Source: Anthoceros angustus
Lineage: Eukaryota; Streptophyta; Anthocerotopsida; Anthocerotales; Anthocerotaceae
DNA length: 64,000 nucleotides
Reading direction: 5' to 3'
Assembly (NCBI GenBank): GCA_010909165.1
Contig: MU008233.1
Location: forward strand, 1 to 64,000
Part shown: positions 20,996-32,890 of the stretch, piece by piece
Numbering within the stretch: the first letter of the stretch is position 1
Layout: each line of letters opens with the position of its first letter
Made by a program: the position numbers and the translations under genes
Notes under the pieces: model-generated
The model's database searches: none
Told to the model about the DNA's origin: nothing
The model's input: the letters and a program-made list of their open reading frames with translations, nothing else

Positions 20996-23932
20996 ATGGT
21001 CACAGTATGGCAACCGGACCCGGTGTGGTCCCAACAAATTGGTGTATGTACAGGGATTCTACAAGGAGCTCCCGCTCATCTCACCGCAGGTAGTCGATCT
21101 CCGGCAAACAATCAATCCTCCAGGTGCAGCAGCAGTGTAAGAAGCCCAGCACGTCCACTTCCGACAAACCCTACGGGTGGGGGCGTTGGTCGTTGCCAGG
21201 AACAGGAGCAGGAGCAATTGTGGCAACAATTTTTTGTGGATCCTACCATGTGGTGGGACAACAGACGAGATAAGAAGAGCTCGCTTGACTTCCGGCGGGA
21301 TCCGGCGAGGTCCTGTGGTTAAACAACATGTTCAAGCCAGCTTGGGTTGATGAGCACGTTTCCTTGGATATGCAGATGGGTCATGGTGCCTCTCCTTCCG
21401 GGTCGAGCTCTCCGGATAATCCTGAACCTGGGAGGCGGAGTCGGACAGTCCAGGTCCAGCAGTCTAAGGAGCCCAGCACTTCATCCGAGAGTGTGCGGGT
21501 GGGGACGAGATTCCAACGGATGGTCGTCGTCAGGAGCAGGAGCACTTGTGGCAACAATTTTTCTGGACCCTACCATGTGGTGGGACAACAGACGAGATAA
21601 GAAGAGCTGTTCGCCTGACTTCCGGCGTAAGGGGTCCGGCGAGGTGCTGTGGTTAAACAACATGTTTAAGCCAGCTTGGGTTGATGAGCAGCTCGTTTCC
21701 TTGGATATGCAGATGGGTCATGGTGCCTCCTTCCGAGTCCAGCTCCGGATAAGCCTGAACCTGGGAGGCGTGCAGGATCGGAAATGGCGTCGTACGGCTG
21801 AACCGTGAGCACGTTATGTCAGCAGGGAAGCTTGAGGCCGTTGGAGCCCTGGAATCTCTGGCGCAGACAGACTCTGTTTCTCAGTCTCTGTTTACACTGT
21901 GCTGAAACTGTGTACAGCTAAGAAGGATCTGGTTGTGGGGCGACGAGTTCATGATCTCACTGTCAAACTTGGGTACGAGTCGAATGCATACTTGGGGAAC
22001 CATATCTTGCGCATGTATGCATGTGGAGGTAGGCTAGAGGAGGCCATGGATGTGTTCACCAGGGTGCAAACCAGATGCCTTCATGTGGTCTTCCATAATC
22101 TCTGCACATGCTAAGCATGGGAAACCTAATGAGGCCATACAACTGTACCATGAGATGCGTAGGTCAGGAGTGAAGGCGATGCTCACGTCTTTGTAGCTGC
22201 CCTTCAAGCTTGTGCATTTGCCGCCGACTTGGAATCTGGCAGAAAAGTGCACTGTGATGTGGTGAGTGGCATTCTACTAACTTGTTTGTTGGCAACTGCC
22301 TGGTGGACATGTATGCAAAATGTGGCGAACTGAAAGATGCACGCCAGGTTTTTGACAGCATGGCCACAAAGGATGTGGTGACATGGAATGCCCTGATTCT
22401 GGGTATGCAGTGGTGAACTGAAAGATGCACGCCAGGTTTTTGACAGCATGAACACAAGGATGTGGTGACATGGAATGCCCTGATTGCTGGGTATGCAGCT
22501 TGGCCAAGAGGCGCTTGTTGTATGGACAAATGGAGCAGGAGGGCCTCATTTTGGCTGACCATGTTACTTTTGCTTGCCTTCTGAAGGCCTGTGCAAGCAC
22601 TGGTGCCTTACAGAAGGGCAGGCAGCTGCACTCAGATTGTCAAAGAGGACTTGACGACATACGGTGGGCACCTGCCTGGTGGACATGTATGCAAAATGTG
22701 GTGAACTGGAAGATGCACGCCAGGTTTTTGACAGCATGGCCACAAAGGATGTGGTGACATGGAATGCCTGATTGCTGGGTATGCACAGCAAGGACTCGGC
22801 CAAGAGGCGCTTGTGTATGGACAAATGGAGAGCGGGCCTCATTTTGGCTGACCATGTTACTTTTGCTTGCCTTCTGAAGGCCTGTGCACTGGTGCCTTAC
22901 AGAAGGGCAGGCAGCTGCACTCAGATTGTGAAAGAGGACTGCTGGATAACGTGTGGGCACTGCCTGGTGGACATGTATGCAAAATGTGGTGAACTGGAAG
23001 ACGCACGCCAGGTTTTTGACACCATGAACGCAAAGGATGTGGTGACATGGACCGCCCTGATATCTGGGTATGGTACTTGTGATGAAGGTCACAAGGCACT
23101 AGCTTGTTTTGAGGAAATGTTAGTTGCCGGTATTCAGCCTGATGATGCTACTTTTACTTGCCTTCTAGTAGCATGCAGTCATGAGGGACTGGTCAACGAG
23201 GGTCGCAAGCACTTTGATTCCATGGCTGAACAGCATGGCATCAAACCTACTATTGAGCATTACACTGCATGATTGATCTTCTTGGGCGTGCAGGCCATTT
23301 AGATGAGGCTGAGAAGATGCTATTATCATGTGAGGGCCAAAGTGTTGTGGGCTTGACTCTTGTTGAATGCCTGCAAAAGTCACGGGGATATAGAGAGGGC
23401 GATGGTGTTTTGAAAGCATTGTTAGGCTGGACCTCAATGCACCCTGCATATGTGCTCATGGCCAATGCCTATGCAGATGCAGGTAGGTGGACCGATGTAG
23501 ACAGGATTGAAACACAGAGAAGGGTAGCAGGAGCTAACAAGAAACCTGCAGTGGCGACCATTGAGGTGAATAGCAGGTACATAGATTTGGTGGGAGAAAG
23601 GAGAGATATTGCGCTTAAGGTAGAGAGCACGAATGCACGTCTGAAGCAGGAAGGAGGCCACGTACCTCACACAAAGTTGGTGTTGAAGCCACTGTCTGAG
23701 AAGGAAAAGGAAGATGCGCTTTGTGGGCATGCTGAGAAGCTAGCTCTGGCGTTTGGTCTCTTGAACACCTGAGTGGGACACCTCTGGTGGTAACGAAGAA
23801 TCTACGCATGTGCAGTGACTGCCACAGTTCCACGGAGATCATGTCAAGGCTTGAACAGAGACATTGTTGTAAGGGATGGGTACCGTGCATCGATTCGCAG
23901 CTGGTTGTTGCAGTTGTAAAGGTCGACCGTGA
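20996..23932 (+). pseudogene. PPR copy A: PDF leader, PLS repeats, DYW:KP domain (frame-broken)
   Basis: The likely start is the ATG at 20996 (MVTVWQPDP). The leader carries two copies of an OSB-type PDF motif (21205-21330 and 21535-21660). The PPR array follows from about 21890 (HDLTVKLGYESNAYLGNHIL, then several [20 protein letters not shown] modules) and E motifs from about 23050. The KP box NKKPAVATIEV is near 23535. The terminal domain keeps HAEKLALAFGLL, CSDCH and a GRP end before the stop at 23930-23932. In related proteins this domain edits organellar RNA and the repeats choose the site. Frames shift repeatedly through 1-8 nt gaps relative to copy B, and the array has fewer complete modules. 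Either a pseudogene or a badly assembled gene. Confidence 0.8.
21000..21790 (+). repeat. Tandemly duplicated PDF-motif leader of PPR copy A
   Basis: Unit 1 (about 21000-21420) and unit 2 (about 21430-21790) both contain CAACAGACGAGATAAGAAGA, the GACTTCCGGCG segment, TTAAACAACATGTT and GATATGCAGATGGGTCATGG. Each encodes LWQQFF..W-W-D-N-R-R-D-K-K..DF..VLWLNNMFKPAWVDE. Unit 1 lacks the Pro of PDF because of a deletion. A similar doubling occurs in copy C. Confidence 0.75.
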
Positions 23933-26900
23933 GAACAACGGTGGAAGTGCTCAATTGTATACGCCAGTATTGCTTGGGGTGATGTGTGTTGGTTAAACAA
24001 ACGATCGGAGTGTGTGGAGGGTATTTTAAAAAAATGCTGCATTTGAAGGACATGAGCCTTATCAAATCTAAGATAATCGAGGTGATATGCCTGAAACTTT
24101 TAGAAGTTTGTTTGTGATGTAGTCCTGGTTTAGGGTCAAATCGGGCACAAAGCAGGATCAGTTGCGCTCCATGAGGCTACAGATCTTGGGTATCTGCACA
24201 GCCTATGGAGGCTAAGACGATCATCGCAGTGGCCTCTATAGAGCCACACTCCGAAAGAAAACTGCAAATCGTGGATAGTTCGTGATATGTGCAAAATTTG
24301 TGTACGCTTGAAAGCAAACAGACTGGAACGAAACTGTAACCCGTCACGCTCCTGACCTAACTTAAAACGCATCCTCGTGTGCACATTGCGGACGGAGTTC
24401 TTGCTGTGATTGGTTGTTCTAGAATGCATAATCCGATGGAGGTTAGAAGCTGGGCGTGGGACCACGGCATTTGCCACCTTTTCGTCGTGATCGACGTTGA
24501 GGCCGGATATCGTGCCCGCCTCCTTCCAGAAACGGCTTTGGTTGATACTTGTTACCATGGCTGAGCCTTTCCATGATTTTGAATCCTCTCCTCACTTCAA
24601 TGGCTTAAATGTCGAGAACCATTTTCTGTGAAGCTGGGAGTGCTTGGGATCGGCGAACATTGTACACAATTGCAATGCCCGAGCTGCCCGTTTGGTAGCG
24701 AGAGACAAACGTATGCTCAAAGTCTCAATTGAGACGGTCATTATTAACCATGTCCAACCCTGAGCGTACATACATACTGCAGATGGTCCTCCAAACTGAG
24801 TGCCCATTCCTCGAAGTAATGCACCATTTATGCATTCGGCCGGTCATCCACCAGTTCCAGGTGTTGATGCTTGTTAAGAGGCCATGCTATAGCTTCTTTT
24901 CCGATCCTCCTGCCTCCTGCCCCAGATCGCGGCCAGGCATAGAGGCGAATATGCAGGTATAGAAGGCATCGTGTTTCATGAAGGCAATGAGGGCATCGAC
25001 TTCCATGGCGAGGCTTAGAAATTAGGTGAGGTTGGAGGTTTCACCTCTCCATTATCGGGCAAGTGTGGATTAAATACAATGTACAATAGAAAGTACAAGT
25101 GTTTGTGGGTAGAAGTGGTTATGGTTGTAATCAATATGACCGATAACTAAATAAAGTAACTATCAACCTTATGAATTAATTAATTATTAAGTCTAGGATT
25201 TCTAGGCCTAATGAATAATCCCCAATTAATAAAGGTTTCATCCCCACTCACTATGAAGTAGGGAAATGAGCTAGATAATTATCCTAATATAACCTAGACT
25301 CACTAGCAAAAGTTGGTGAAGCAAATGAAAAGCCAACATAAATTGAATTAAATGGATTTGTAAATGAAAGCACCAAATAAGGAAAATAGGCTTAAATACG
25401 GGAAAATCTTGTAGATAGGAAAATGCCCTTATCCGAATCTCACATGCTTATAACCCTCACCATCTTGTGTGTTTTTTCTCATTCTCACAAATGTGGTACA
25501 TGGCCTAATGTATGTAAGTCAGCAATGCATGGGTGCACACAAGTGGCAAAGCTTGCTGTGATACAAGCACACCCACTCACAGAAAACCTATCTAAGGATG
25601 GCATGCCTGCTCATGGAGGGAGCATAAGAGCATAGGGCCCTATGGAAGCATAAGAGCATAGGGTTCTAGATATTGAGCCTTCATTAGTATAAATTTGCAC
25701 ATCATGAAGTTTTGTTGCTCGTGGAGTTGGTGAAGTGGTAAAACTCCGCAAGAATCATAGGTGCAGTTCGACATTTAAGTTGCCTTTTATACTACTGTTG
25801 AGTATCTTTGAGAACCTGCCACCACATGCACTGCACCATACAGGTAAATTCCACATAGACCAAACCATGACGAGGCTAATTTTATACAGTTAAGTTGAGT
25901 ATCTGGTGGGTGCATGCTACACACATGCACTGCACCATACCTAGAGGTAAATTCGTCATATAGACCACCATGTGGAATGACCCATGCTCCGAGATATCGA
26001 ATCATGTTTTGGGATTGTCAGAACTTAGTCCAAAGATTCTCAAGTGGTTAGATAATCCTCACTGAATGCCCATAAACCGAGCATCAAGTCATGGGTTTTG
26101 CAGCGAATCTTGGTCCAGATTCTCAAAGTGGGTTTGTATAATCCACGGTCAAATATTATGGTGTTATTTAGATGATGATCTTTCATGCACCCACATATGA
26201 ATAAGGTTAAAGACTAAGGCATGAATTTGAAATGAAAGATGTGGGTGAGTTGAAATTTGTCTTGTGTCAAGTCCTTCTGGAGATATAGAGATACGATCTA
26301 CCAGTTGTGGAACTAGCCACCCCACTCCCTGCACCATCTTTTGAATTAAGGGTCACCATGTATCACTTTTTATTCCTAAAAGGTCCAAGGACCTTCTAAG
26401 GCCTCGAATACAGTTTCGAGGTCCAGACTAATTATTCGTGAAAGTAAGTGCAATGAACAAGGACAATTTTTGGTATAAAAGGCCTTTGCCTCGATATTTA
26501 CACTCCATCACCAAACATGAAAAATGAAAAAACGCTCAAACCGAGCTGGGGAATAGGCACTGGTGGACTTCACATATGGGCATCACAACACGAACCAATA
26601 TGCATTATAAAGATACCACACTAGCTCTTACCTCATATGACAAAAGGCCATTGCACAATTCAAAATCCAAGGCCATAGGCTGACGATCAAGAATAACGAA
26701 ATTTAAGAATATGCCAACATTGCAATCTTGAGGAGATTGACCAAGCACACATCTTTTACAAGTAAAATTTAAATCTTGGTCCAAAAGCTAATAATTTTTG
26801 AGCAAATTCTTGACAAAGGCCAAACCTCAGGGTCATTGTGGGAAGGTGGCTTGCCATTTATCTTAAGACAGAGAACCATTTGGCTGTTGCCAAAAAGCAT

Positions 26901-27572
26901 GAGGCTTCATGTTGCATTGCTAACCAACACACCATCATAGAGGTCAAAGTCTCCTTGATGTCTTTCCTGTGCAATGAAGAAGAATTTGCATCTCGGTAAA
27001 TTTTCCCATGGAGGAAGGAGATACACATGGACACAGTCTTCACCTATCGTCTGTGGCCTCACTTATCTCCCTTTCAATTTTAACCTCTCGACATGAGCTT
27101 GAGTTTTCAAACTTGCCGGAAGCTTCTATGATTTCTACTTGGCCAGCAAAATCAACTTCAAATTCTAAACCTAGTCCACTCTATCTGGAAGGCCAATCAC
27201 CAACCATAAAACATAACTGACCATGCTCAACATCCACTGCCTTGTATTGTAGTCCTCTAATTGCAGAAAAACCATAATTGAGATTCAAATATCGTTGAGA
27301 TGTTAGTCTCCACAACTTTTTTCTTGAAGTTCCATCAGAGCCTGACATTATGTTGTAAAATGACAACATCGACACTGGGAACCGGTGGTCCGTCTTGGTG
27401 AACGTATGGTCCCATCACTTCGCGAGGAATGCGCGCTCAGATCTGAGGGGACTAGCCTCATATGTATGCTCCTGTGTCCGTTGGGACAGGAAGAGGTTAA
27501 CCAAACACATCACCCCGAAAAGAAAATGCAATATCCGGCTATACAATTGAGCTCTGGTAGTCCACCATATTC
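23933..27572. repeat. Spacer between PPR copies A and D (first duplicate)
   Basis: Its sequence reappears in the same orientation at 32514-36779, for example ATCAAATCTAAGATAATCGA at 24060 and 32687, and TTCGCGAGGAATGCGCGCTC near 27418 and 36609. This copy is about 630 bp shorter, chiefly through very many short gaps. It holds a decayed SINE-like piece (about 25718), a copia RT scrap (about 26145-26275) and A/T-rich DNA. No intact gene was seen. Confidence 0.8.
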
Positions 27573-30331
27573 TCACGGTCGACCTTACAACTGCAACAAC
27601 CATCTGCGAATCGATGCACACGGTACCCATCCCTTACAACAATGTCTCTGTGTTCAAGCCTTGACATGATCTCCGTGGAACTGTGGCAGTCACTGCACAT
27701 GCGTAGATTCTTCGTTACCACCAGAGGTGTCCCACTCGGAGTGTTCAAGAGACCAAACGCCAGAGCTAGCTTCTCAGCATGCCCACAAAGCGCATCTTCC
27801 TTTTCCTTCTCACAGTGGCTTCAACACCAACTTTGTGAGGTACGTGGCCTCCTTCCTGCTTCAGACGTGCATTCTCTCTACCTTGCGCAATATCCTCTCT
27901 CCCACCAGAAATCTATGTACCTGCTTATTCACCTCAATGGTCGCCACTGCAGGTTTCTTGTTAGCTCCTGCTACCCTTCTCTGTGTTTCAATCCTGTCTA
28001 CATCACTCCACCTACCAGCATCTGCGTAGGCATTGGCCATGAGCACATATGGGTGCATTCTGAGGGTCAACAATGCTTTCAAAACACCACCGCCTCTCTC
28101 TATATCCCGTGACTTTTGCAGGCATTCAACAAAGTCAAATACAACATTACTTTGGCCCTCACATGATAAATAGCATCTTCTCTGCCTCATCTAAATGGCC
28201 TGCACGCCCAAGAAGATCAATCATGCAGTGTAATGCTGTAGGTTTGATGCCATGCTGTTCAGCCATGGAATCAAAGTGCTTGACCCTCATCAACCAGTCC
28301 CTCATGACTGCATACCAGAAGGCAAGTAAAGTAGCATCCATCAGGCTGAATACCGGCAACCAACATCTCCTCAAAACAAGCTAGTGCCTTGTGACATCAT
28401 CACAAGTACCATACCCAGATATCAGGGCATTCCATGTCACCACATCCTTTGTTCATGCTGTCAAATGCATCATCCAGTTCACCACATTTTGCATACATGT
28501 CCACCAGGCAGGTGCCCAACACTGTTATCCAGCAGTCCTTTCCACAATCTGAGAGTGCAGCTGCCTGCCCTTCTGTAAGGCAGTGCTTCCACAGGCCTTC
28601 AGAAGGCAAGCAAAAGTAACATGTCAGAAAAAAGGCCTCGCCTCCATTTGTCCATACACAAAGCGCCTCTAAGTCCTTGCTGTGCATACCCAGCAATCAG
28701 GGCGGTCCATGTCACCACATCCTTTGGCATGCTGTCAAAACCTGGCGCATCTTCCAGTTCACCACATTTTGCATACATGTCCACCAGGCAGGTGCCCACC
28801 ACTATGTCATCCAGCAGTCCTCTTGACAATCTGTGAGTGTGCCTGCCCTTCTGTAAGGCACCAGTGCTTGCACAGGCCTTCAGAAGGCAAGCAAAAGTAA
28901 CATGGTCAGCCAAAAGGCCCTCGCTCCATTTGTCCATACAACAAGCCTCTTGGCCGAGTCCTTGCTGTGCATACCCAGAATCAGCGCATTCCATGTCCCA
29001 GCCTCTTTGTCGCTGCTGTGCAATTCACCACAGCATACCCAGATATCAGGGCAGTCCATGTCACCACATCTTTGTGCATACTGTCAAAAACCTGCATCTT
29101 CCAGTTCACCACATTTTGCATACATGTCCAGGCAGGTGCCCACCACGTCATCCAGCAGTCCTCTTCGACAATCTGTGAGTGCAGCTGCCTCTTCTGTAAG
29201 GCACCAGTGCTTCCACAGGCCTTCAGAAGGCAAGCAAAAGTAACATGGTCAGCCAAAATCAGGCCCTCCTGCTCCATTTGTCCATACACAAGCGCCTCTG
29301 TCAAGTCCTTGCTGTGCATACCCAGCAATCAGGGCATTCCATGTCACCACATCCTTTGTGCCATGCTGTCAAAAACCTGGCGTGCATCTTCCAGTTCACC
29401 ACATTTTGCATACATGTCCACCAGGCAGTTGCCCAACACAGCATCCAGCAGTCTTCGAATCTGAGAGTGCAGCTGCCTGCCCTTCTGTAAGGCACCAGTG
29501 CTTGCACAGGCCTTCAGAAGGCAAGCAAAAGTAACATGGTCAGCCAAAATGAGGCCCTCCTGCTCCATTTGTCCATACACAACAAGCGCCTCTGTGAGTC
29601 CTTGCTGCATACCCAGCAATCAGGGCATTCCATGTCACCACATCCTTTGTGGCCATGCTCAAAAACCTGGCGTGCATCTTTCATGTTGCCACATTTTGCA
29701 TACATGTCCACAAGGCTGTTGCCAACAAACAAGTTAGAAGCAATGCCACTGTGAACCACATCACCGTGCACTTTTCTGCCAGATTCCAAGTCAGCGGCAA
29801 ATGCACAAGCTTGAAGGGCAGCTACAAAGACGTGAGCATCCGCCTTCACTCCTGACCTACGCATCTCATGGTACAGTTGTATGGCCTCATTAGGTTTCCC
29901 ATGCTTAGCGTATGCGGAGATTATGGAAGACCACATGAAGGCATCTGGTTTGCCCACCCTGGTGAGCACATCCATGGCCTCCTCTAGCCTACCTCCACAT
30001 GCATACATGCGCAAGATATGGTTCCCCACGTAAGCATGAGACGCGTACCCAAGTTTGACACTGAGATCATGAACCCGTCGCCCCACAACCAAATCCTTCT
30101 TAGCTGTACATAGTTTCAGCACAGTGCAAACAAGAGACAGAGAAAGAGTGGAGTCTGCCTGCGCCAGAGATTCCAGGGCTCCAACGGCCTCAGAAAGCTT
30201 CCCCTGCTGACATAACGTGCTCACGGTTCCAGCCGTTACGACGCCCATTTCCTGATCCAGGTTCAGGCTTATCCGGAGAGCTCGACTTGGAAGGAGAGGC
30301 ACCATGACCCATCTGCATATCCAAGGAAACG
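27573..30331 (-). pseudogene. PPR copy D: PLS repeats and DYW:KP domain, leader lost
   Basis: The N-terminal part is well preserved: an open frame from 30305 to 29514 encodes GTVSTLCQQGKLSEAVGALE, VHDLSVKLGYASHAYVGNHI and MYAKCGNMKDARQVFE. Toward the C-terminus come about five near-identical modules of about 300 bp (29540-28400), all indel-broken. E motifs, a KP box and the terminal domain follow, ending CCSCK-like with a stop at 27573-27575. The 5' end is cut at about 30331, just inside the leader (MGHGASPS-type sequence), so the PDF motif is missing. It lies tail-to-tail with copy A and head-to-head with copy B. Confidence 0.8.
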
Positions 30332-30345
30332 AGCGTCGCTGGAAC
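30320..30345. other. Head-to-head junction between PPR copies D and B
   Basis: Minus-strand leader of D (CATGACCCATCTGCATATCC, then AAGGAAACGAG) abuts plus-strand B sequence (CGTCGCTGGAACCGTGAGCA) at about 30331. Copies A, C and E have a few hundred bp to about 1.2 kb of leader at this place. Both leaders were therefore lost when the duplicated units were joined. Confidence 0.75.
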
Positions 30346-32513
30346 CGTGAGCACGTTATGTCAGCAGGGAAGCTTTCTGAGGCCGTTGGAGCCCTGGAAT
30401 CTCTGGCGCAGACAGACTCTGCTATTTCTCAGTCTCTGTTTGCACTGTGCTGAAACTGTGTACAGCTAAGAAGGATTTGGTTGTGGCGAGGGGTTCATGA
30501 TCTCAGTGTCAAACTTGGGTACGAGTCAAATGCATACTTGGGGAACCATATCTTGCGCATGTATGCATGTGGAGGTAGGCTAGAGGAGGCCATGGATGTG
30601 TTCACCAGGGTGGGGAAACCGGATGCCTTCATGTGGTCTTCCATAATCCGCATACGCTAAGCATGGGAAACCTAATGAGGCCATACAACTGTACCATGAG
30701 ATGCGTAGGTCAGGAGTGAAGGCGATGCACGTCTTTGTAGCTGCCCTTCAAGCTTGTGCTGCCGACTTGGAATCTGGCAGAAAAGTGCACGGTGATGTGG
30801 TGCAGAGTGGCATTGCTACTAACATGTTTGTTGGCAACTGCCTTGTGGACATGTATGCAAAATGTGGCAGAATGAAAGATGCACGCCAGGTTTTTGACAG
30901 CATGGCCACAAAGGATGTGGTGACATGGAATGCCCTGATTGCTGGGTATGCACAGCAAGGTGAACTGAAAGATGCCCGCCAGGTCTTTGACAGCATGGAC
31001 ACGAAGGACGTGGTGACATGGACCGCCCTGATTGCTGGGTATGAACAGCAAGGTCTTGGCCAAGAGGCGCTTGTTGTGTATGGTCAAATGGAGCAGGAGG
31101 GCCTCATTTTGGCTGACCATGTTACTTTTTGTTGCCTTCTGAAGGCCTGTGCAAGCACTGGCGCCTTACAGAAGGGCAGGCAGCTGCACTCACAGATTGT
31201 CAAAGGAGGACTGTTGGACGACATACTGGTGGGCACCTGCCTGGTGGACATGTATGCAAAATGTGGTGAACTGGAAGACGCACGCCAGGTTTTTGACAGC
31301 ATGAACATCAAGGATGTGGTGACATGGACCGTCCTGATTGGTGGGTATGCACAGCAAGGACTTGGCCAAGAGGCGCTTGTCGTGTACGGTCAAATGGAGG
31401 AGGCGGGCCTCATTTTGGCTGACCATGTTACTTTTGCTTGCCTTCTGAAGGCCTGTGGAAGCGCTGGTGCCTTACAGAAGGGAAGGCATCTACATTCTCA
31501 GATTGTGGAACGAGAACTGCTGGATAACTTTGTGCTGGGCACCTGCCTGGTGGACATGTATGCAAAATGTGGTGAAATGGACGATGCATGCCAGGTTTTT
31601 GACAGCATGCACACAAAGGATGTGGTTACATGGACCGCCCTAATTGCTGGGTATGGTACTTGCGATGATGGTCAGAAGGCACTAGCTTGTTTTGAGGAAA
31701 TGTTAGTTGCCGGCATTCAGCCTGATGATGCTACTTTTACTTGCCTTCTAGTAGCATGCAGTCATGAGGGACTGGTTGATGAGGGTCGCAAGCACTTTGA
31801 TTCCATGGCCGAACAGCATGGCATCAAGCCTACTAGAGAGCATTACCACTGCATGATTGATCTTTTTGGGCGTGCAGGCCATCTAGATGAGGCAGAGAAG
31901 ATGCTATTATCATGATAAAGTGTTGTGGGCTGACGTCTTGTTGAATGCCTGCAAAAGTCACGGGGATATAGAGAGGGCGATGGTGTTTTGAAAGCATTGT
32001 TAGCTGGACCTCAGAGGCGCCTGCATATGTGCTCATGGCCAATGCCTATGCAGATGCAGGTAGGTGGACCGATGTAGACAGGATTGAAACACAGAGAAGG
32101 GTAGCAGGAGCTAACAAGAAACCTGCAGTGGCGACCATTGAGGTGAATAAGCAGGTACATAGATTTCTGGTGGGAGGGAGAAGATTGCGCTTAAGGTGAG
32201 ATCCAAGAATGCTCGTGTGAAACAGGAAGGAGGCCACGTACCTCAAACAAAATTGGTGTTGAAGTCACTGTCGGAGAAGGAAAAGGAGGATGCGCTTTGT
32301 GGGCATGCTGAGAAGTTAGCTCTGGCGTTTGGTCTCTTGAACACTCCGACTGGGACACCTCTGGTGGTAACGAAGAATCTACGTATGTGCAGCGACTGCC
32401 ACAGTTCCACAGAAATCATGTCAAGGCTTGAACACAGAGACATTGTAGTAAGGGATGGGTACCGTGTGCATCGATTCGCAGATGGTTGTTGCAGTTGTAA
32501 AGGTCGACCGTGA
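30338..32513 (+). pseudogene. PPR copy B: best-preserved PLS array with DYW:KP domain
   Basis: A 404-residue open stretch (30701-31915) contains consecutive repeats such as [37 protein letters not shown] and LADHVTF..LLKACASTGAL. It ends in E-domain sequence GIQPDDATFTCLLVACSHEG and HYHCMIDLFGRAGHLDEAEK. A short gap at 31911 breaks the frame. The E2/KP box (NKKPAVATIEVNKQVHRFLV) lies near 32117-32175. The terminal domain 32210-32513 has HAE (32304-32312), CSDCH (32388-32402), HRFADGCCSCKGRP and a stop at 32511-32513. It has the zinc and catalytic signature of DYW deaminases but the KP/GRP variant. No PDF leader remains. Likely an organelle RNA-editing factor relic, or a gene with two or three sequence errors. 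Confidence 0.85.
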
Positions 32514-32780
32514 GAACAACGGTGGACTACCTAGAGCTCAATTGTATACGCCAGAGGATATTGCATTTTCTTTTCGGGGTGATGTGTATGGTTAAAGCCT
32601 AAACGATCGGAGTGTGTGGAGGGTATTTCCGACAAAATATGCTCCGCACACTTGAATTGCGACATGGGAGCCTTCATCAAATCTAAGATAATCGAGGTGA
32701 TATGCCTGAAACTTTTAGAAGTTTGTTTGTGAGCATGGTGGGTCCTGGTTTAGGGTCAAATCGGGCACAAAGCAGAGGAT

Positions 32781-32890
32781 CCGTAGTTGCGCCTCCATGG
32801 AGGCTAAGAAGATCTTGGTATCCGCAGTTGCGCCTCTATGGAGGCTAAGACGATCTTGGTATCCGCAGTTGCGCCTCTATAGAGGCTACA
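32781..32890 (+). repeat. 41-bp tandem repeat, nearly three units
   Basis: Units start at 32781, 32822 and 32863 and read CCG(C/T)AGTTGCGCCTC(C/T)AT, then GGAGGCTAAG and GATCTTGGTAT. The first duplicate (about 24155-24235) keeps only scrambled, shortened units. Confidence 0.85.

Noticed and set aside
22164-23099. Minus-strand frames such as [19 protein letters not shown] over PPR copy A, and similar plus-strand frames over C, D and E
   Set aside because: These are antisense readings of the PPR modules and recur with the module period.
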